Below, piece by piece: positions 37,274-48,384 of a DNA stretch of 64,000 nucleotides. The stretch spans positions 4,932,501-4,996,500 of the forward strand of contig CANTUQ010000073.1 of assembly GCA_947683425.1 (NCBI GenBank), read 5' to 3'. This stretch comes from Excoecaria cochinchinensis (taxonomy: Eukaryota > Streptophyta > Magnoliopsida > Malpighiales > Euphorbiaceae). The notes under the pieces are model-generated. The model saw only the letters and a list, made by a program, of their open reading frames with translations. It was not told where the DNA came from and did not search any database. Numbering within the stretch: the stretch's first letter is position 1; each line of letters starts with the position of its first letter. Made by a program: the position numbers and the translations under genes.

Positions 37274-38380
37274 TCTTGTTTATTTTTATTATTACCATCA
37301 TTATTTTAATTTCATGCATGCTGAATTTTACATGCTTTATTTTTATGCATGATTGGATTTTATTATTATTATATCATATTTTATATGCATGTTAAATTGT
37401 TAATTTGTTAAATTGCATATTTTTATTATGTCATTTTAAGCGGCTTGTCATACATGATGCCTTTTTATTTACTTTATTTTTATAGTATGTTTAACCCTTT
37501 TTTATTACTAACATGGCTTTTATTTGTTTCTTTTATTTCAATACTTGTTTTTTTATGTGTGAGTCTTTTCCATACCAAGTGGGAGCCCATGAAGATTTGA
37601 AGATCCATTTGGATGTTGTTTTTTATTATTTTTATTATTTTGATTTCCTTTGGATTTATTATTATGTAATTTGTAACAATAAATTTATTTTCATGCATGT
37701 TAATTAAGAAAATCACAAAAATATTTCTATTAAACTAAATTGGATTTTATTTAATAAAAATGGGACCAATGTCCTAGATTTTTTTTATCCAAAATAAATT
37801 ATCACTTTAAAATTGTTTTCTTAAATTATGCATGAGAGGACCAACGTTCTCATTTTTAATAAATAGCCCGATTTATGTATGATTTGCATTTTATTTACAA
37901 ATGGGGGTTGTATTCTGCCCCTAGTTTTATTGTAATTTATTTTGCTGTCATTTACTTTATTTATCGCTTTTATTATATGATTGATATGCGTTTAATTAAA
38001 TTGCATTAAAAATTGAATGAGAAATGGGATGAAATACTAAATTCAAAACTTGATTATAAACTTAGCCAAGGTATGAATAAATGGGGAGTCCCGAACTTTC
38101 TCTGGTCTTTGGGCTCAACGATTACAATCCTAGGCTCCTTAGGGCGAGAGGTTTACCTTCCAAGACCCCTTTGGCTGGCCCAAAATGGATACTAAGCGCA
38201 GTCTTAGGCTCTCCGAGGCGAGAGAAACTTTCCCAATGTTCTATTGGGTGGCGACTCCATGAAACCTCTTTGTTGCCCAAAATAGACGCAGCTTGTAAAT
38301 ACCTTACAAGTTTTTATGAACCTCTCCCGATCGCCCTAAGGCGGGCTTTTAGGAGGCATCGAGGTTCGGCGCGCGTCACA
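36051..38380 (+). repeat. Tat gypsy 5' LTR
   Basis: 2330-bp LTR. It contains a GC-rich patch with two copies of gacgggcaggccgtcggt at about 36296-36345 in otherwise AT-rich DNA. A pure (TTA)n tract lies at about 37188-37260, and a CTCCGAGGCGAGAG-rich end follows. No gene within. Confidence 0.95.
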
Positions 38381-38381
38381 G

Positions 38382-38400
38382 TGGCGACTCCACTGGGGAC
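38382..38400 (+). promoter_or_regulatory. Gypsy primer-binding site
   Basis: TGGCGACTCCACTGGGGAC starts one base after the 5' LTR. It is the kind of site described for Tat/Ogre elements, which I recall as tRNA-Arg; the tRNA identity is from memory and was not checked. Confidence 0.75.
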
Positions 38401-39306
38401 CTTAGAGACTTCCCTTCGAAAATACATTGGCTAAAATTTATAATTGAGTTTTAATTTAAAATTTCATCCCTTTTCAAAATTGCATTTGCATATCATTAGA
38501 GCCTTAGATTTATGCTAGTTTGGTCCCTTTTCTAGCCCCGGTGCGTTCCCGAAGCACGACCCTATTTTCACTCAATTTAGGGAAGTGTTAAGGATAATCA
38601 CCAGCCCAAGCCTCGTACCGTCATGGTATATTAAATGGTGACCCGATCGGTCGTTACGCTCGTGATGAGCTAGACCCGTCGGCAGGGATCATGCTTGGGT
38701 AGCCCTAAAGTAACACCACCCTTTGACCAAAGCTCATGTAATGGCAATAGATACTTCCCCTATGTGGTATGACCCGTAATACCTTGCTTGCTATATGGAT
38801 CATTTTGTATTGGACAAACCCAAATAATCTGATTGGTCACCTAATCAAAGGCTTTCATGCCCAGATAGGTCCATGTCAACTTATTCGGACTGCTTAAATA
38901 CATAATGGTCAAAACAACCATACGTATGTACATTAGATAGGAGAGGTTATGCTGCCGGTTTTTCACCGAACACCATACGCATCTAAAGGGTTCCCTGTTA
39001 ACCCTTGGATAAAGCCCACCTAGGAAAGAGACTATGCTACCTCGTGTGTGGGAGAGATAAGGTTGGAAGGATCTATCTGCTTGCATGTGTTTGTCTATGC
39101 TGCATCAGCACGACCATGCATTGCATTTCAATCATGCATCATCCTAACGAGATGTATTTGTTTCAGCCATCATAGATTCACCCGGGTGGTTTAGGGGTCC
39201 CGACGGTCGGTTGAGAAGGATTCCACTCTTGGGGTTACCAGAGCTAGTTCAGAGCTCAGATTCTCTTTCAGATAGTAGTGAGACTTTCTCTTCAGAATCA
39301 TCAAGT
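38401..39306 (+). other. Gypsy leader between primer site and gag
   Basis: About 0.9 kb of less AT-rich DNA without a recognisable domain. Upstream of the first ATG the gag frame is open back to about 39211, without an earlier ATG, so translation is taken to start at 39307. Confidence 0.6.
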
Positions 39307-42300
39307 ATGTCTAATCCAGCCAGTGGGTCTGATGCAACCAGGGCTATGATTGCCGAGGAAGTGGGGAGAAAGATGGAAGAGTTTGAGGCTAGAATGATGG
39401 CCATGATGGGCAATCTTGCCACTACCATAGCTGGGCAACAAGTTGCTACTGCTCCTATTAGGGGGCCAGATGAACAAGGGGCTGTGAGAGAGGACCCCCC
39501 TGCTGTAGCTGACCCACATGTGGTTGAGCAAAGAGCACCAGCACTTGTTGAGCGTAGAGAAGGCCCGAGATCTGAAGTTGACCTTTGGGAAGATGAGCAA
39601 GAAGAACAGATGGTAGCAAAGGGAAAGTCACCCAAGCTGGAGGAAGCAATGTGGAGGAAGATGGAGGAGAAATTTGAGGCTATGACCAGGATGATGACGA
39701 TTGGAAGGGGAATGAATCCCGAGGATCGAGAGCTCGATGGTGATGATCTGATTCCCCAGAACTTCAAGATGCCTGATATCCCAAAATTTGATGGCACCTC
39801 TGACCCTGCCGCACACATCAAGCAATACTCGCTGGTCATGAAGGGAACGACCTTAACAAGAAAGCAAAAGATAGAGTATTTCTGCTTGAGTCTCACAGGA
39901 GCTGCTATTGATTGGTACCATGGGCTTGAGAGGAGGTCTAAGGAGGATTGGGACTTGCTAACCGAAGAGTTTCTTAAGCAGTACGATTGCAGTACCCGGA
40001 TGGAGGTCACTTTGAAGGATCTAGAGCTACTACAGCAGAAGGCTGGGGAGTCTTTCCATGAGTATCTTACTCGGTGGAGAAATCGGGTTATGGAAATGAA
40101 GCGCAAGCCTGATACTTCTGATCAGATCCGGCTATTCATTCGAAATGCCAGCCCTTACTTGAGAGATGGACTGAAAATGAAGGGACTCAAGGATTGGGAG
40201 TCCTTGAAGGACATTGCCATAGAAGCAGAAGGAGAATATTTAGCTAAGAGGGCAAACAGCGAGTCCTATGCCAGGAAGGGATACAGCAATCAGGGGACAG
40301 CCAAGCCAGCAAGTTCAAGCAGTGGTAACAGAGGTGGGAAGACAGCTGAGGTGTCTGCAACAGGTGTAAGTCAGAGGTATTTCTCCAACTTGGGTAGGCC
40401 TTTATCATGGGTGCTGAAGAGGCTAGTAAAAGAAGGAAAACTGCGACCCCTATCACCTAGGCCGGCCAAGACCCAGGGGCAGCCAGGGCACAAGGAAAAT
40501 GAATATTGTGCATTTCACCAACATACCGGGCATTTGATAGATGATTGTATAATGCTAAGGCATCGGGTCCAAGATCTAATTGACAACAAGCAGATCACTG
40601 ATCCTGAAAAGAGAGAAAGTAAGAAGAAGGCTAATTTTAATGTTGTGCCACCACCTGTCTTTATGGTTGGGTCTAGCCTACCAGAATTGTATGTGATGCA
40701 GGATTTATATGGAAATGAGTATGTCGCTATCACTCGCCCTGAGGCAAGTGAAGAAGGGATTCCCATGATGACGATAGACTGTTGGTCCACTAGTGAGAGT
40801 GGAGATGAAGAAGATGAAGAGAAAGATGGAGAATTCGCGGATCCATGGGATTCGGAAGAGGGGGAAAGAGTTGAGGCTGTAACAAGAAGTGGGAGAGTGG
40901 TCCCCGAAGTTGAGAAGCAGCAGGACACAGTGCAAGCACCTATAGAAAAGGAGCCGGAAGAAAGTGCCATAGTGAAGCAGCTGAAAAAGACCACGACTCA
41001 GATATCAATTTGGGACCTTTTGAGACAGTCCCCCTCCCACAGACAGAAGTTGGTTGAGGCATTAAGTGAGTCTACTGTGGCCACTACAATTTCTCCATCT
41101 GAGCTGTTAGACCTTGTAAAAGGGGGATCCGGAGAGAAACTGGTGTTTTCTAACGCAGACTTACCGGTAGAGGGCCGCAATCACAATCGGCCGCTGTACA
41201 TCAAGGCTCAAATTAATGACAAGCATACCGCTTGTGTTATGGTTGATGATGGCTCATCCATAAATGTTTGCCCTCTAGTTGCACTTCAGGCTTTTGGGCT
41301 AAATGAAAGCATGTTGAGCAAGTCTGATTTAACTATCACAGCCTATGACAATTCTCGAAGACAGGCATCGGGAACTTTCAGAGCTCTGGTCAGGACTGGG
41401 CCTATCGAGACAGAAACAGAATTTGTGGTCTTGCCTATCCCGACGAATTTCTCAGCTCTGCTTGGAAGGCCATGGTTCCATAAATTGGGAGGAGTGCCCT
41501 CTACCCTACACCAGATGATTAAGATACCTCATGAAGGAGAGGTGGTGGCTATTAAAGCAGCTAGAGAAAACCAAGTGTCTGCCTTGGGGATCTCTAATCA
41601 GCCATTCAGTGGTTTTCATATATCGATGATAGGAGAGGAGCAGGGCTTGGCAGATAGTCCTCAAGTAGTGAATATGATGAAGAAGATGCACTTTCTCCCA
41701 GGGGCTGGTCTGGATAAAATCTCGCAAGGGCTGCAGGATGCTATCACCACACAAGGCCAGAAAGATCGGAAGGGTCTGGGCTACAAAGGAGAGCATGGTA
41801 AGAAGAAAGTGTCGGAGAAGATTCCCCACATTTTAGAGAGTTTTGTTCCCTCATCTTCAGTCTGTACCTATACTGGAGAAGAAGAGCCTCAGTGGGTGGA
41901 TGGAAAGATCATTCCGGGGTTTGAAATCTTTAATGACGTCTTCGACTGGGATGTTGGAGTTATCAAGTCTGCAGAGAACTTCTGGGATGAGGAGATCATG
42001 ACTCAGTGCAGTGTCTGGGACAGGGATGAGCCTGAGGAGATTGTTACTGATAATCTATTAGCCACCAGACTTAAGGGAAAGGAAAAGATGGTAGAGCTAG
42101 AGATTGAAGATTTGAAGATTTTATCGGAGGTAGTTGAAAAGCCTCCACCAAGCCAAGAAGTCAAAGCCCAGTCGGCTGCAATGACATCATCGATAGGGGA
42201 TGAAGACAATAGTTATTTAGATACTATTTTTATGCCAGAACTTTTTAATGACAATGTTAATGTTTCTGATTACATCAATGAGATGAACAACTTTGCTTAC

Positions 42301-44568
42301 TTGTGTGATGTTTCTGATGATTTCATTTCTCATGATCATAAGCATGATGCATTCATTTTTGACATTAACTCAACTAGCACGACTGCATTTAATCTCGGAA
42401 CTTTGGAGAATCCAAAGGAAATTTTGATAGCATCAGATATAACTCCTGAGGAGAGGCTAAAATTTGAGAGAATATTGAAAAAATATGAAAAAGTCTTTGC
42501 CTGGACCTACGAGGACATGCCGGGAATCGATCGAGATGTAGCCGAACATGCCATTCCAACATACCCAGAGAGTAAACCGGTCAAGCAAAAGCTCAGAAGA
42601 CTTAGGCCGGAATGGGCTCAGAAGGTGAAAGAGGAAATCCATAAGCAGATTGAGGCTAAGTTTCTACTGGAGGTTAAATACCCGACGTGGCTGGCTAATG
42701 TGGTTCCTGTGGCTAAAAAGGATGGAAAAGTTCGAGTATGTGTGGACTATCGGGACCTAAATAAAGCCTGCCCGAAAGATGATTTTCCTCTGCCTCATAT
42801 TGATGTGCTAGTAGATAGTGCCGCTGCTTGCATGATGTATAGCTTCGTAGATGGGTACGCAGGGTACAATCAAATCCTTAACAAGATAATGGATCGGATT
42901 AAGACAGCCTTCATCACCGAATGGGGTACATTTGCTTACCGGGTTATGCCTTTCGGACTAAAGAACGCGGGAGCGACCTATCAGAGAATGGCCACCAGAG
43001 TCCTTAATGACTTGATTCACAAAGAAGTGGAGGTGTATGTTGACGACATGATGATCAAGTCAGCTACCAGAGAAGGTCACTTCGAGGCCTTGGAAAAGTT
43101 CTTTCAAAGGATTAATAAGTATGATCTACGCCTCAATCCCAAGAAGTGCATTTTTGGAGTTACCTCAGGTAAGCTGTTAGGCCATGTGGTAAGCCAGAGA
43201 GGAATTGAAGTAGATCCTGACAAGGTTAGGGCCATCAGAGAGATGCCAGTGCCTCAAAAAGAGAAAGAGGTTAGAAGTTTCTTGGGAAAGCTTCAGTATA
43301 TCATCCGGTTTATTGCCAAGCTGGCTTCAGTATGTGAGCCCATCTTCAAGCTTCTTAGGAAGAATCAGCCGGTGGTGTGGAATAATGATTGTCAATTGGC
43401 TTTTGATACTATTAAGGATTATCTCCTGAATCCTCTAGTTTTAAGACCACCACGGCATGCCAAGTCACTAATCCTGTATCTGGCTATAGAAGACAATTCA
43501 GTGGGTGCCATGATGGCCCAGGAGGATGATTTTGGGGTAGAGTTTGCTGTCTACTATCTTAGCAAGAAATTCTTGGCATATGAAGCCAAATATGTGGAAG
43601 TGGAAAAGATTTGCTTAGCAGTTGTTTGGGCTTCTAAGAAGTTGCGGCACTATTTTCATTCCTTCAGTGTACAAGCGGTTGCTAAGCATAACCCGCTTAG
43701 GTACCTTCAGGAAGCGCCCTCTTTGCTGGGAAAGATGGGAAGGTGGTTACTACTATTGCAGGAGTTCGATATCGAATACATCACCAGGAAAACCATTAAA
43801 GGAAGAGCTGTAGCTGAGTTTTTGGCTGAGCATCCTATTGAGGGAGACCAATTCGAATACAATTTCCCAGATGAAGATGTCATGGCCATAGCAGTACAAG
43901 GGTGGCAATTGTTCTTTGATGGGGCAGTTAACAGTAAAGGGGCAGGAGCAGGGATCATTCTTACGACCCCAGATGGTGAAAAGCTGCCATTAGCCAAAAA
44001 GTTGAGGTACAAGGCGACCAATAATGAAGCTGAATATGAAGCTTGCATCTTCGGATTGGAAGCACTGCTGGCTCTGGGGGCAAAGACCGCAGAAGTCTTC
44101 GGAGATTCTTCATTAGTAATTCATCAGATCAGAGGGGAATGGTCAGTTAAGGAAGAGAGGTTGTTACCTTACGTGAAGCACTTGAGAATGTTGAGTAGCC
44201 AGTTTGAGACTTGCACTTTTCACTTCACCCCCAGGGATGAAAATCAATTGGCTGATGCTCTCGCAACATTGGTGTCCATGTGGGATAACCCAACAAGGAT
44301 TGCTATGAAACCCGTGCTAATCTCTAGCTCGGAAAAGCCTTATTTTGAAGCTGAGCAGGTGTTGGATGTTGGGGCCATTGATGGAAACCCTTGGTACTAT
44401 GACATTCAGAATTATTTAGAACGGTCATTTTTTCCAGAGGAAGCCACAGAGAAAGACCAGAGGATGATTCGAAAGTTGTCCACTCAGTTCATTAGTGTAA
44501 ATGGCACTTTGTATAAGAGACAAGTCGATGGCATCCAGTTAAGATGTTTGGCGGAGAAAAAAAGCTGA
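39307..44568 (+). CDS. Tat gypsy gag-protease-RT-RNaseH-aRNH polyprotein (open up to a frameshift)
   Basis: The first ATG in frame is at 39307 (MSNPASGSDATRAM). Gag spans about 39307-40900, with the retrotransposon Gag core (FDGTSDPAAHIKQY ... WYHGLERRSKEDW) and a later Cys/His motif (CAFHQHTGHLIDDC). The aspartic protease has VMVDDGSSINVCPL near 41240. Reverse transcriptase runs from about 42600 to 43200 (VRVCVDYRDLNKACPKDDFPLP; YVDDMMIKS near 43037). The standard RNase H follows. A second, aRNH-type RNase H lies at about 43900-44270 (FFDGAVNSKGAGAG, NEAEYEA, GDSSLVIHQI, NQLADALA), with all four acidic positions present. The frame ends at 44566-44568 just before integrase, where an A7 run has shifted it. 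An unusually long open frame of this kind supports recent mobility. It acts in reverse transcription within cytoplasmic particles. Confidence 0.94.
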   Translation: MSNPASGSDATRAMIAEEVGRKMEEFEARMMAMMGNLATTIAGQQVATAPIRGPDEQGAVREDPPAVADPHVVEQRAPALVERREGPRSEVDLWEDEQEEQMVAKGKSPKLEEAMWRKMEEKFEAMTRMMTIGRGMNPEDRELDGDDLIPQNFKMPDIPKFDGTSDPAAHIKQYSLVMKGTTLTRKQKIEYFCLSLTGAAIDWYHGLERRSKEDWDLLTEEFLKQYDCSTRMEVTLKDLELLQQKAGESFHEYLTRWRNRVMEMKRKPDTSDQIRLFIRNASPYLRDGLKMKGLKDWESLKDIAIEAEGEYLAKRANSESYARKGYSNQGTAKPASSSSGNRGGKTAEVSATGVSQRYFSNLGRPLSWVLKRLVKEGKLRPLSPRPAKTQGQPGHKENEYCAFHQHTGHLIDDCIMLRHRVQDLIDNKQITDPEKRESKKKANFNVVPPPVFMVGSSLPELYVMQDLYGNEYVAITRPEASEEGIPMMTIDCWSTSESGDEEDEEKDGEFADPWDSEEGERVEAVTRSGRVVPEVEKQQDTVQAPIEKEPEESAIVKQLKKTTTQISIWDLLRQSPSHRQKLVEALSESTVATTISPSELLDLVKGGSGEKLVFSNADLPVEGRNHNRPLYIKAQINDKHTACVMVDDGSSINVCPLVALQAFGLNESMLSKSDLTITAYDNSRRQASGTFRALVRTGPIETETEFVVLPIPTNFSALLGRPWFHKLGGVPSTLHQMIKIPHEGEVVAIKAARENQVSALGISNQPFSGFHISMIGEEQGLADSPQVVNMMKKMHFLPGAGLDKISQGLQDAITTQGQKDRKGLGYKGEHGKKKVSEKIPHILESFVPSSSVCTYTGEEEPQWVDGKIIPGFEIFNDVFDWDVGVIKSAENFWDEEIMTQCSVWDRDEPEEIVTDNLLATRLKGKEKMVELEIEDLKILSEVVEKPPPSQEVKAQSAAMTSSIGDEDNSYLDTIFMPELFNDNVNVSDYINEMNNFAYLCDVSDDFISHDHKHDAFIFDINSTSTTAFNLGTLENPKEILIASDITPEERLKFERILKKYEKVFAWTYEDMPGIDRDVAEHAIPTYPESKPVKQKLRRLRPEWAQKVKEEIHKQIEAKFLLEVKYPTWLANVVPVAKKDGKVRVCVDYRDLNKACPKDDFPLPHIDVLVDSAAACMMYSFVDGYAGYNQILNKIMDRIKTAFITEWGTFAYRVMPFGLKNAGATYQRMATRVLNDLIHKEVEVYVDDMMIKSATREGHFEALEKFFQRINKYDLRLNPKKCIFGVTSGKLLGHVVSQRGIEVDPDKVRAIREMPVPQKEKEVRSFLGKLQYIIRFIAKLASVCEPIFKLLRKNQPVVWNNDCQLAFDTIKDYLLNPLVLRPPRHAKSLILYLAIEDNSVGAMMAQEDDFGVEFAVYYLSKKFLAYEAKYVEVEKICLAVVWASKKLRHYFHSFSVQAVAKHNPLRYLQEAPSLLGKMGRWLLLLQEFDIEYITRKTIKGRAVAEFLAEHPIEGDQFEYNFPDEDVMAIAVQGWQLFFDGAVNSKGAGAGIILTTPDGEKLPLAKKLRYKATNNEAEYEACIFGLEALLALGAKTAEVFGDSSLVIHQIRGEWSVKEERLLPYVKHLRMLSSQFETCTFHFTPRDENQLADALATLVSMWDNPTRIAMKPVLISSSEKPYFEAEQVLDVGAIDGNPWYYDIQNYLERSFFPEEATEKDQRMIRKLSTQFISVNGTLYKRQVDGIQLRCLAEKKS

Positions 44569-44575
44569 AAAGGCA

Positions 44576-45637
44576 ATGGAACAGGTTCATGCCGGAGTCT
44601 GTGGAGCTCACATGAATGGCTTAGCCTTAGCAAAGAAGATCATGCGCCAAGGATTCTATTGGCTCACAATGGATACGGATTGTTCAAAATATGTGAAGCA
44701 ATGCCAGTTATGCCAGCAATACGCGAATTTAAGGCATGTCCCAGTTTCAGAGCTACATAATTTGACATCTCCATGGCCATTTGCAGCTTGGGGAATAGAT
44801 ATCATAGGCGAGATACGTCCTACAGCGTCTAATGGGCACAAGTTCATTATAGTTGCCATTGATTATTTCACTAAGTGGGTCGAAGCTGAATCTTTCAAGA
44901 AGATTGATGCCCGAGACATGGCTAAGTTCATCGAGAGGAATTTAATATGCAGATATGGCCTCCCACACCATATTGTATCTGATAATGGGGTGCAATTCTT
45001 AGCAGAAACTAAACAGATGCTTCAGAAGTATGGAATCCAGCATAACAAGTCTTCTCCTTACCGTCCTCAAGCTAACGGTGCGGTTGAAGCAGCGAACAAG
45101 AATGTTAAAAGAATATTGGCCAAGATGGTTCAGAGCTATAAAGATTGGGCGGAAAAGCTGCCTTTTGCACTCTGGGGTTATAGAACCACAGTCAGAACCT
45201 CTACGGGAGCAACACCATTCTCCCTGGTATACGGAACTGAAGCAGTTCTGCCGGTTGAAATTGAGCTGAAATCTTTAAGGGTAGTCATGGAAGCCGAGAT
45301 TCCAGAGACAGAATGGGCACAACAGCAATTGTTGCAGTTGAATCTGTTGGATGAAGATAGGTTGAGAGCCTATTATCACAATCAAGTTTATCAGAAGAGA
45401 CTAGCTCGGTCCTTTGGCAAGAAGGTACGAAAACACCCGTTGAAGGAAGGGGACCTGGTCTTTAAGATGATGAGGCCGGGAGTGCCAGACATACGAGGAA
45501 AATTCAGACCGACCTGGGAAGGTCCGTTCATTGTGAAAAAGTTGCTAACAAAGGGAGCAGCAATCTTGGCAGACAGCGATGGGAATGAGTTTAAAGACCC
45601 GGTCAATGTCGATAGACTAAAAAAGTTCCATGGCTAA
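44576..45637 (+). CDS. Tat gypsy integrase, in the next frame
   Basis: 353-residue open frame that continues the polyprotein one frame over. The zinc-binding region has HAGVCGAHMNG and CQLCQQY. The DDE core has Asp near 44797 (WGIDIIGEI), Asp near 44980 (SDNGVQF) and Glu near 45088 (NGAVEAANKN). The C-terminal region includes KEGDLVFKM and WEGPFIV, typical of gypsy integrase C-termini. It lacks an upstream start of its own that I would trust, so it was almost certainly made as part of gag-pol before the single-base change at about 44555-44562. With that change, this copy should not make integrase unless ribosomes slip. Confidence 0.9.
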   Translation: MEQVHAGVCGAHMNGLALAKKIMRQGFYWLTMDTDCSKYVKQCQLCQQYANLRHVPVSELHNLTSPWPFAAWGIDIIGEIRPTASNGHKFIIVAIDYFTKWVEAESFKKIDARDMAKFIERNLICRYGLPHHIVSDNGVQFLAETKQMLQKYGIQHNKSSPYRPQANGAVEAANKNVKRILAKMVQSYKDWAEKLPFALWGYRTTVRTSTGATPFSLVYGTEAVLPVEIELKSLRVVMEAEIPETEWAQQQLLQLNLLDEDRLRAYYHNQVYQKRLARSFGKKVRKHPLKEGDLVFKMMRPGVPDIRGKFRPTWEGPFIVKKLLTKGAAILADSDGNEFKDPVNVDRLKKFHG

Positions 45638-46101
45638 GAAAAAAAAGAGAGAGAGAGAGAATAAATGCCCAGCAGGTCAAAAACCGAAAAAAGGCGGCCT
45701 TGCTAAAATTGGGCGCCCTGTCAGGGTGAAAACCGAAAAAAGACATCCTGGGCAAAAATTAAGGGCCAAGAGAAAATGTTCAATCGAGAAAACCCGAGAG
45801 GGCTGATTGATAACAGGAGTTTGATGCTTACAAGATCTATTCTGAGATTACGTGAGGTCTTGTGTTTTTGATTTCTGTCAAATGAAGATCATGTATGATG
45901 AAATCATATAGAAATGTACTCAATTTTGCAATGAATAAAGGTTACAGTTTGCATTTTCATTGGCTTTTAGTTCTGCCTTAAAAATATATCATCTATTTAT
46001 CTAATGACTGTCGCCTTCTTGATTTTTTCGGAATGTGCCTAAGCAGATATGTGCTATTCATTCTTAGCGAAGCTTTTGATAATAGCCTTATCTTATAGTT
46101 C

Positions 46102-46141
<40 letters not shown>

Positions 46142-46781
46142 CGTTAGAGATGAAAACCGTAACTGGCTCTCTAAGCAAAAGTTAGGCCAAGGGCAGGGTG
46201 AAAACCTGGAGACAGGCAGTCTGCCCTACAAAAAAATGAAATGAATAAAAGCCGCTGGATTGGGTTGGGTCCATTCCAGGCAAAAAAATTAGGCAAAGGG
46301 TTATGTGAAAATCCCTAAAGGGACGCATTTTCCCACGAAGAAAAGCTAGTGTGAAAATCCACAAGGGACGCACTACCTTTAAAGCAATGACGTTTGATGC
46401 TGGGAGCGATAAGGCGGCATTCTTTCAGATAATCCTATTTCAATCAGTTAACACACAACACAGAACATGAATCCCGGGTAAATGATCATTGACCAGGGGG
46501 CAAAGGATATACACCGGACATCTCTTTCAGAAAACTTGTCGACGATCCTCAGGATTCAGGGGGCATGGTAGAGCAGACAAGCTATAACTTCAGCAAACCT
46601 TGGACCACCTAGAGCACAATCTATACATTTTTGCAAGCATTTGCATTCCATATCATACACACATGATTTCTTGTATATTCCTATGCATACAATCTTGCAG
46701 GAGAAATCGGCGGGGAACACCAACAAAAGCCGAATGACGACACCAGTCCAGGCATCTAAAGGAGCACAGCTCAAAAATTCA
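45638..46781 (+). other. Gypsy 3' untranslated region, first part
   Basis: Non-coding. Contains repeated snippets of gtgaaaacc/aaaaccgaaaaa (about 45680-46370), including two copies of gtgaaaatcc around 46305-46350. A 34-base pure A-run lies at 46105-46138. No protein domain is seen. Confidence 0.6.
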
Positions 46782-47041
46782 CAGCGGTTAGCACGATGGC
46801 GGCACTACCCACAAGAGGTTAGCATGATCACGGCACTACCGATTCACAGCGGTTAGCACGATGGCGGCACTACCCACAAGAGGTTAGCACGACCACGGCA
46901 CTACCGATTCACAGCGGTTAGCACGATGGCGGCACTACCCACAAGAGGTTAGCATGACCACGGCCCTACCAATTCACAGCAGTTAGCACGATGGCGGCAT
47001 TACCCACAAGAGGTTAGCACGACCACGACATCACCAGTTAC
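46782..47041 (+). repeat. Four 65-bp tandem repeats in the gypsy 3' UTR
   Basis: Units start at 46782, 46847, 46912 and 46977, each beginning cagc(a/g)gttagcacgatgg. Each unit is itself two related halves (ggttagcacgatggcggcac and ggttagcacgaccacggcac). Tandem repeats in this position are known for Tat/Ogre elements. Confidence 0.92.
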
Positions 47042-47181
47042 AACCAAAAGACAGCCTGCCTATAGCACGGCAACAACAGTCATCATAACTCCGTCCAGCA
47101 GGAAGATCGCCGCTTCAGGTACGTGTTTCTTTCCTTTTCCTGAATTTTGGCTCACCTAGGCACCCACACACTAGCCTCCCC

Positions 47182-47193
47182 AAAATTGGGGGC
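47182..47193 (+). promoter_or_regulatory. Gypsy polypurine tract region
   Basis: aaaattgggggc lies four bases before the 3' LTR, the expected position of the plus-strand primer. Confidence 0.8.
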
Positions 47194-47196
47194 AAC

Positions 47197-48332
47197 TGTA
47201 GACACCGGGTCCCGAGTAGCCAAGATCAGGATTACCCAATGATGAAATTAAGTGTGCCGATCTACAGGCAAAAAGAATGAAGTTGGAAGTGACGATTTCC
47301 TTGTCGATTTGTTGTTTTAAAATTAAATAAAAATGTATTTCAAAAATACTTTTAAAGTATTTTAAAATTTATTTTGTGGTGAAAAAAAAGTGAGTTTTTA
47401 AATTATAATATTTAAAAAAAAAAAAAAATTCTGCGCGATCGACGGGCAGGCCGTCGGTCACTCATTCAGACGGGTAGGCCGTCGGTGGCCCCTCCGTGCC
47501 CCTGTTCGTCCGTTTTGCCTATTTTGGCCATTTTGGCCATAACTTCTTCATTTTAAATGCTTTTTAACTCATTTTTTTTGCAAAATTTAATTCAAAAATC
47601 CTTCTATCTTCTAACTTAATAAATTCAGTGGTTTTTTGTAATTATGGGAATTAAATGAATTTAATTTCTTAATTAAAAAAATCTGAATTTTAAGGGGGGA
47701 TAAAAAGGATTTTGGAGAGAGAATTAGGGGGATTTTCTTTAGAAAATTTTTTACTTCTTCTTTCTTCTTTTCAAGAACAAATTCTCTCAATTTCTAAAGA
47801 AATTTCCAGCAATTCTTAAGGCAAAAAATAACTATTTTTGTTCTTGAGAATTTTCTTATTTTCAACCAAACAATTTTCTACTTTGAGACAAACAAATTAA
47901 TTATTTATTCTTGAGTAAAATTCATCTTTCAATATTTTATTTTTCTAATCATATTCATCAAATCAAGATAAGGAATTGGATCATCTACCTTCATCTCTTC
48001 AAGATAAATTTGAGGGTAATTATTCTTGGCTCAATTTCTTAAATTAATTTTAATTTCATTCTTTTGTTTTTATTTAATTAGTTAATATGTAAATTCTTTT
48101 AGTTCTATCATTTTCTTCTTATTTTCTTATTATTTTACTTTTATTCAATTGATTATCATGTAAATTCTTTTAGATCTATTATTTAATTGTTCATATTTCT
48201 TATTTTTTATTTAATTGTTCATACTATTATTTTTTTTGTTCTTATTTTTTATTTAATTGTTCATACTATTATTTTTGTTCATATTATTTTTATTTAATTG
48301 TTCATCTTTAATTGGATTGTTCATCTTCTTTG

Positions 48333-48384
<52 letters not shown>

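Noticed and set aside
37112..37352. Open frames of poly-Tyr or poly-Ile in the gypsy 5' LTR
   Set aside because: Products of the (TTA)n microsatellite inside the LTR.
44555..44562. Programmed -1 ribosomal frameshift at A AAA AAG before integrase
   Set aside because: The downstream frame is reached by +1, not -1, so the slippery motif does not fit; a one-base insertion explains it.
46782..47041. CRISPR-like regularly spaced repeats
   Set aside because: Repeats are contiguous 65-bp tandem units without unique spacers, in a eukaryotic retrotransposon 3' UTR.
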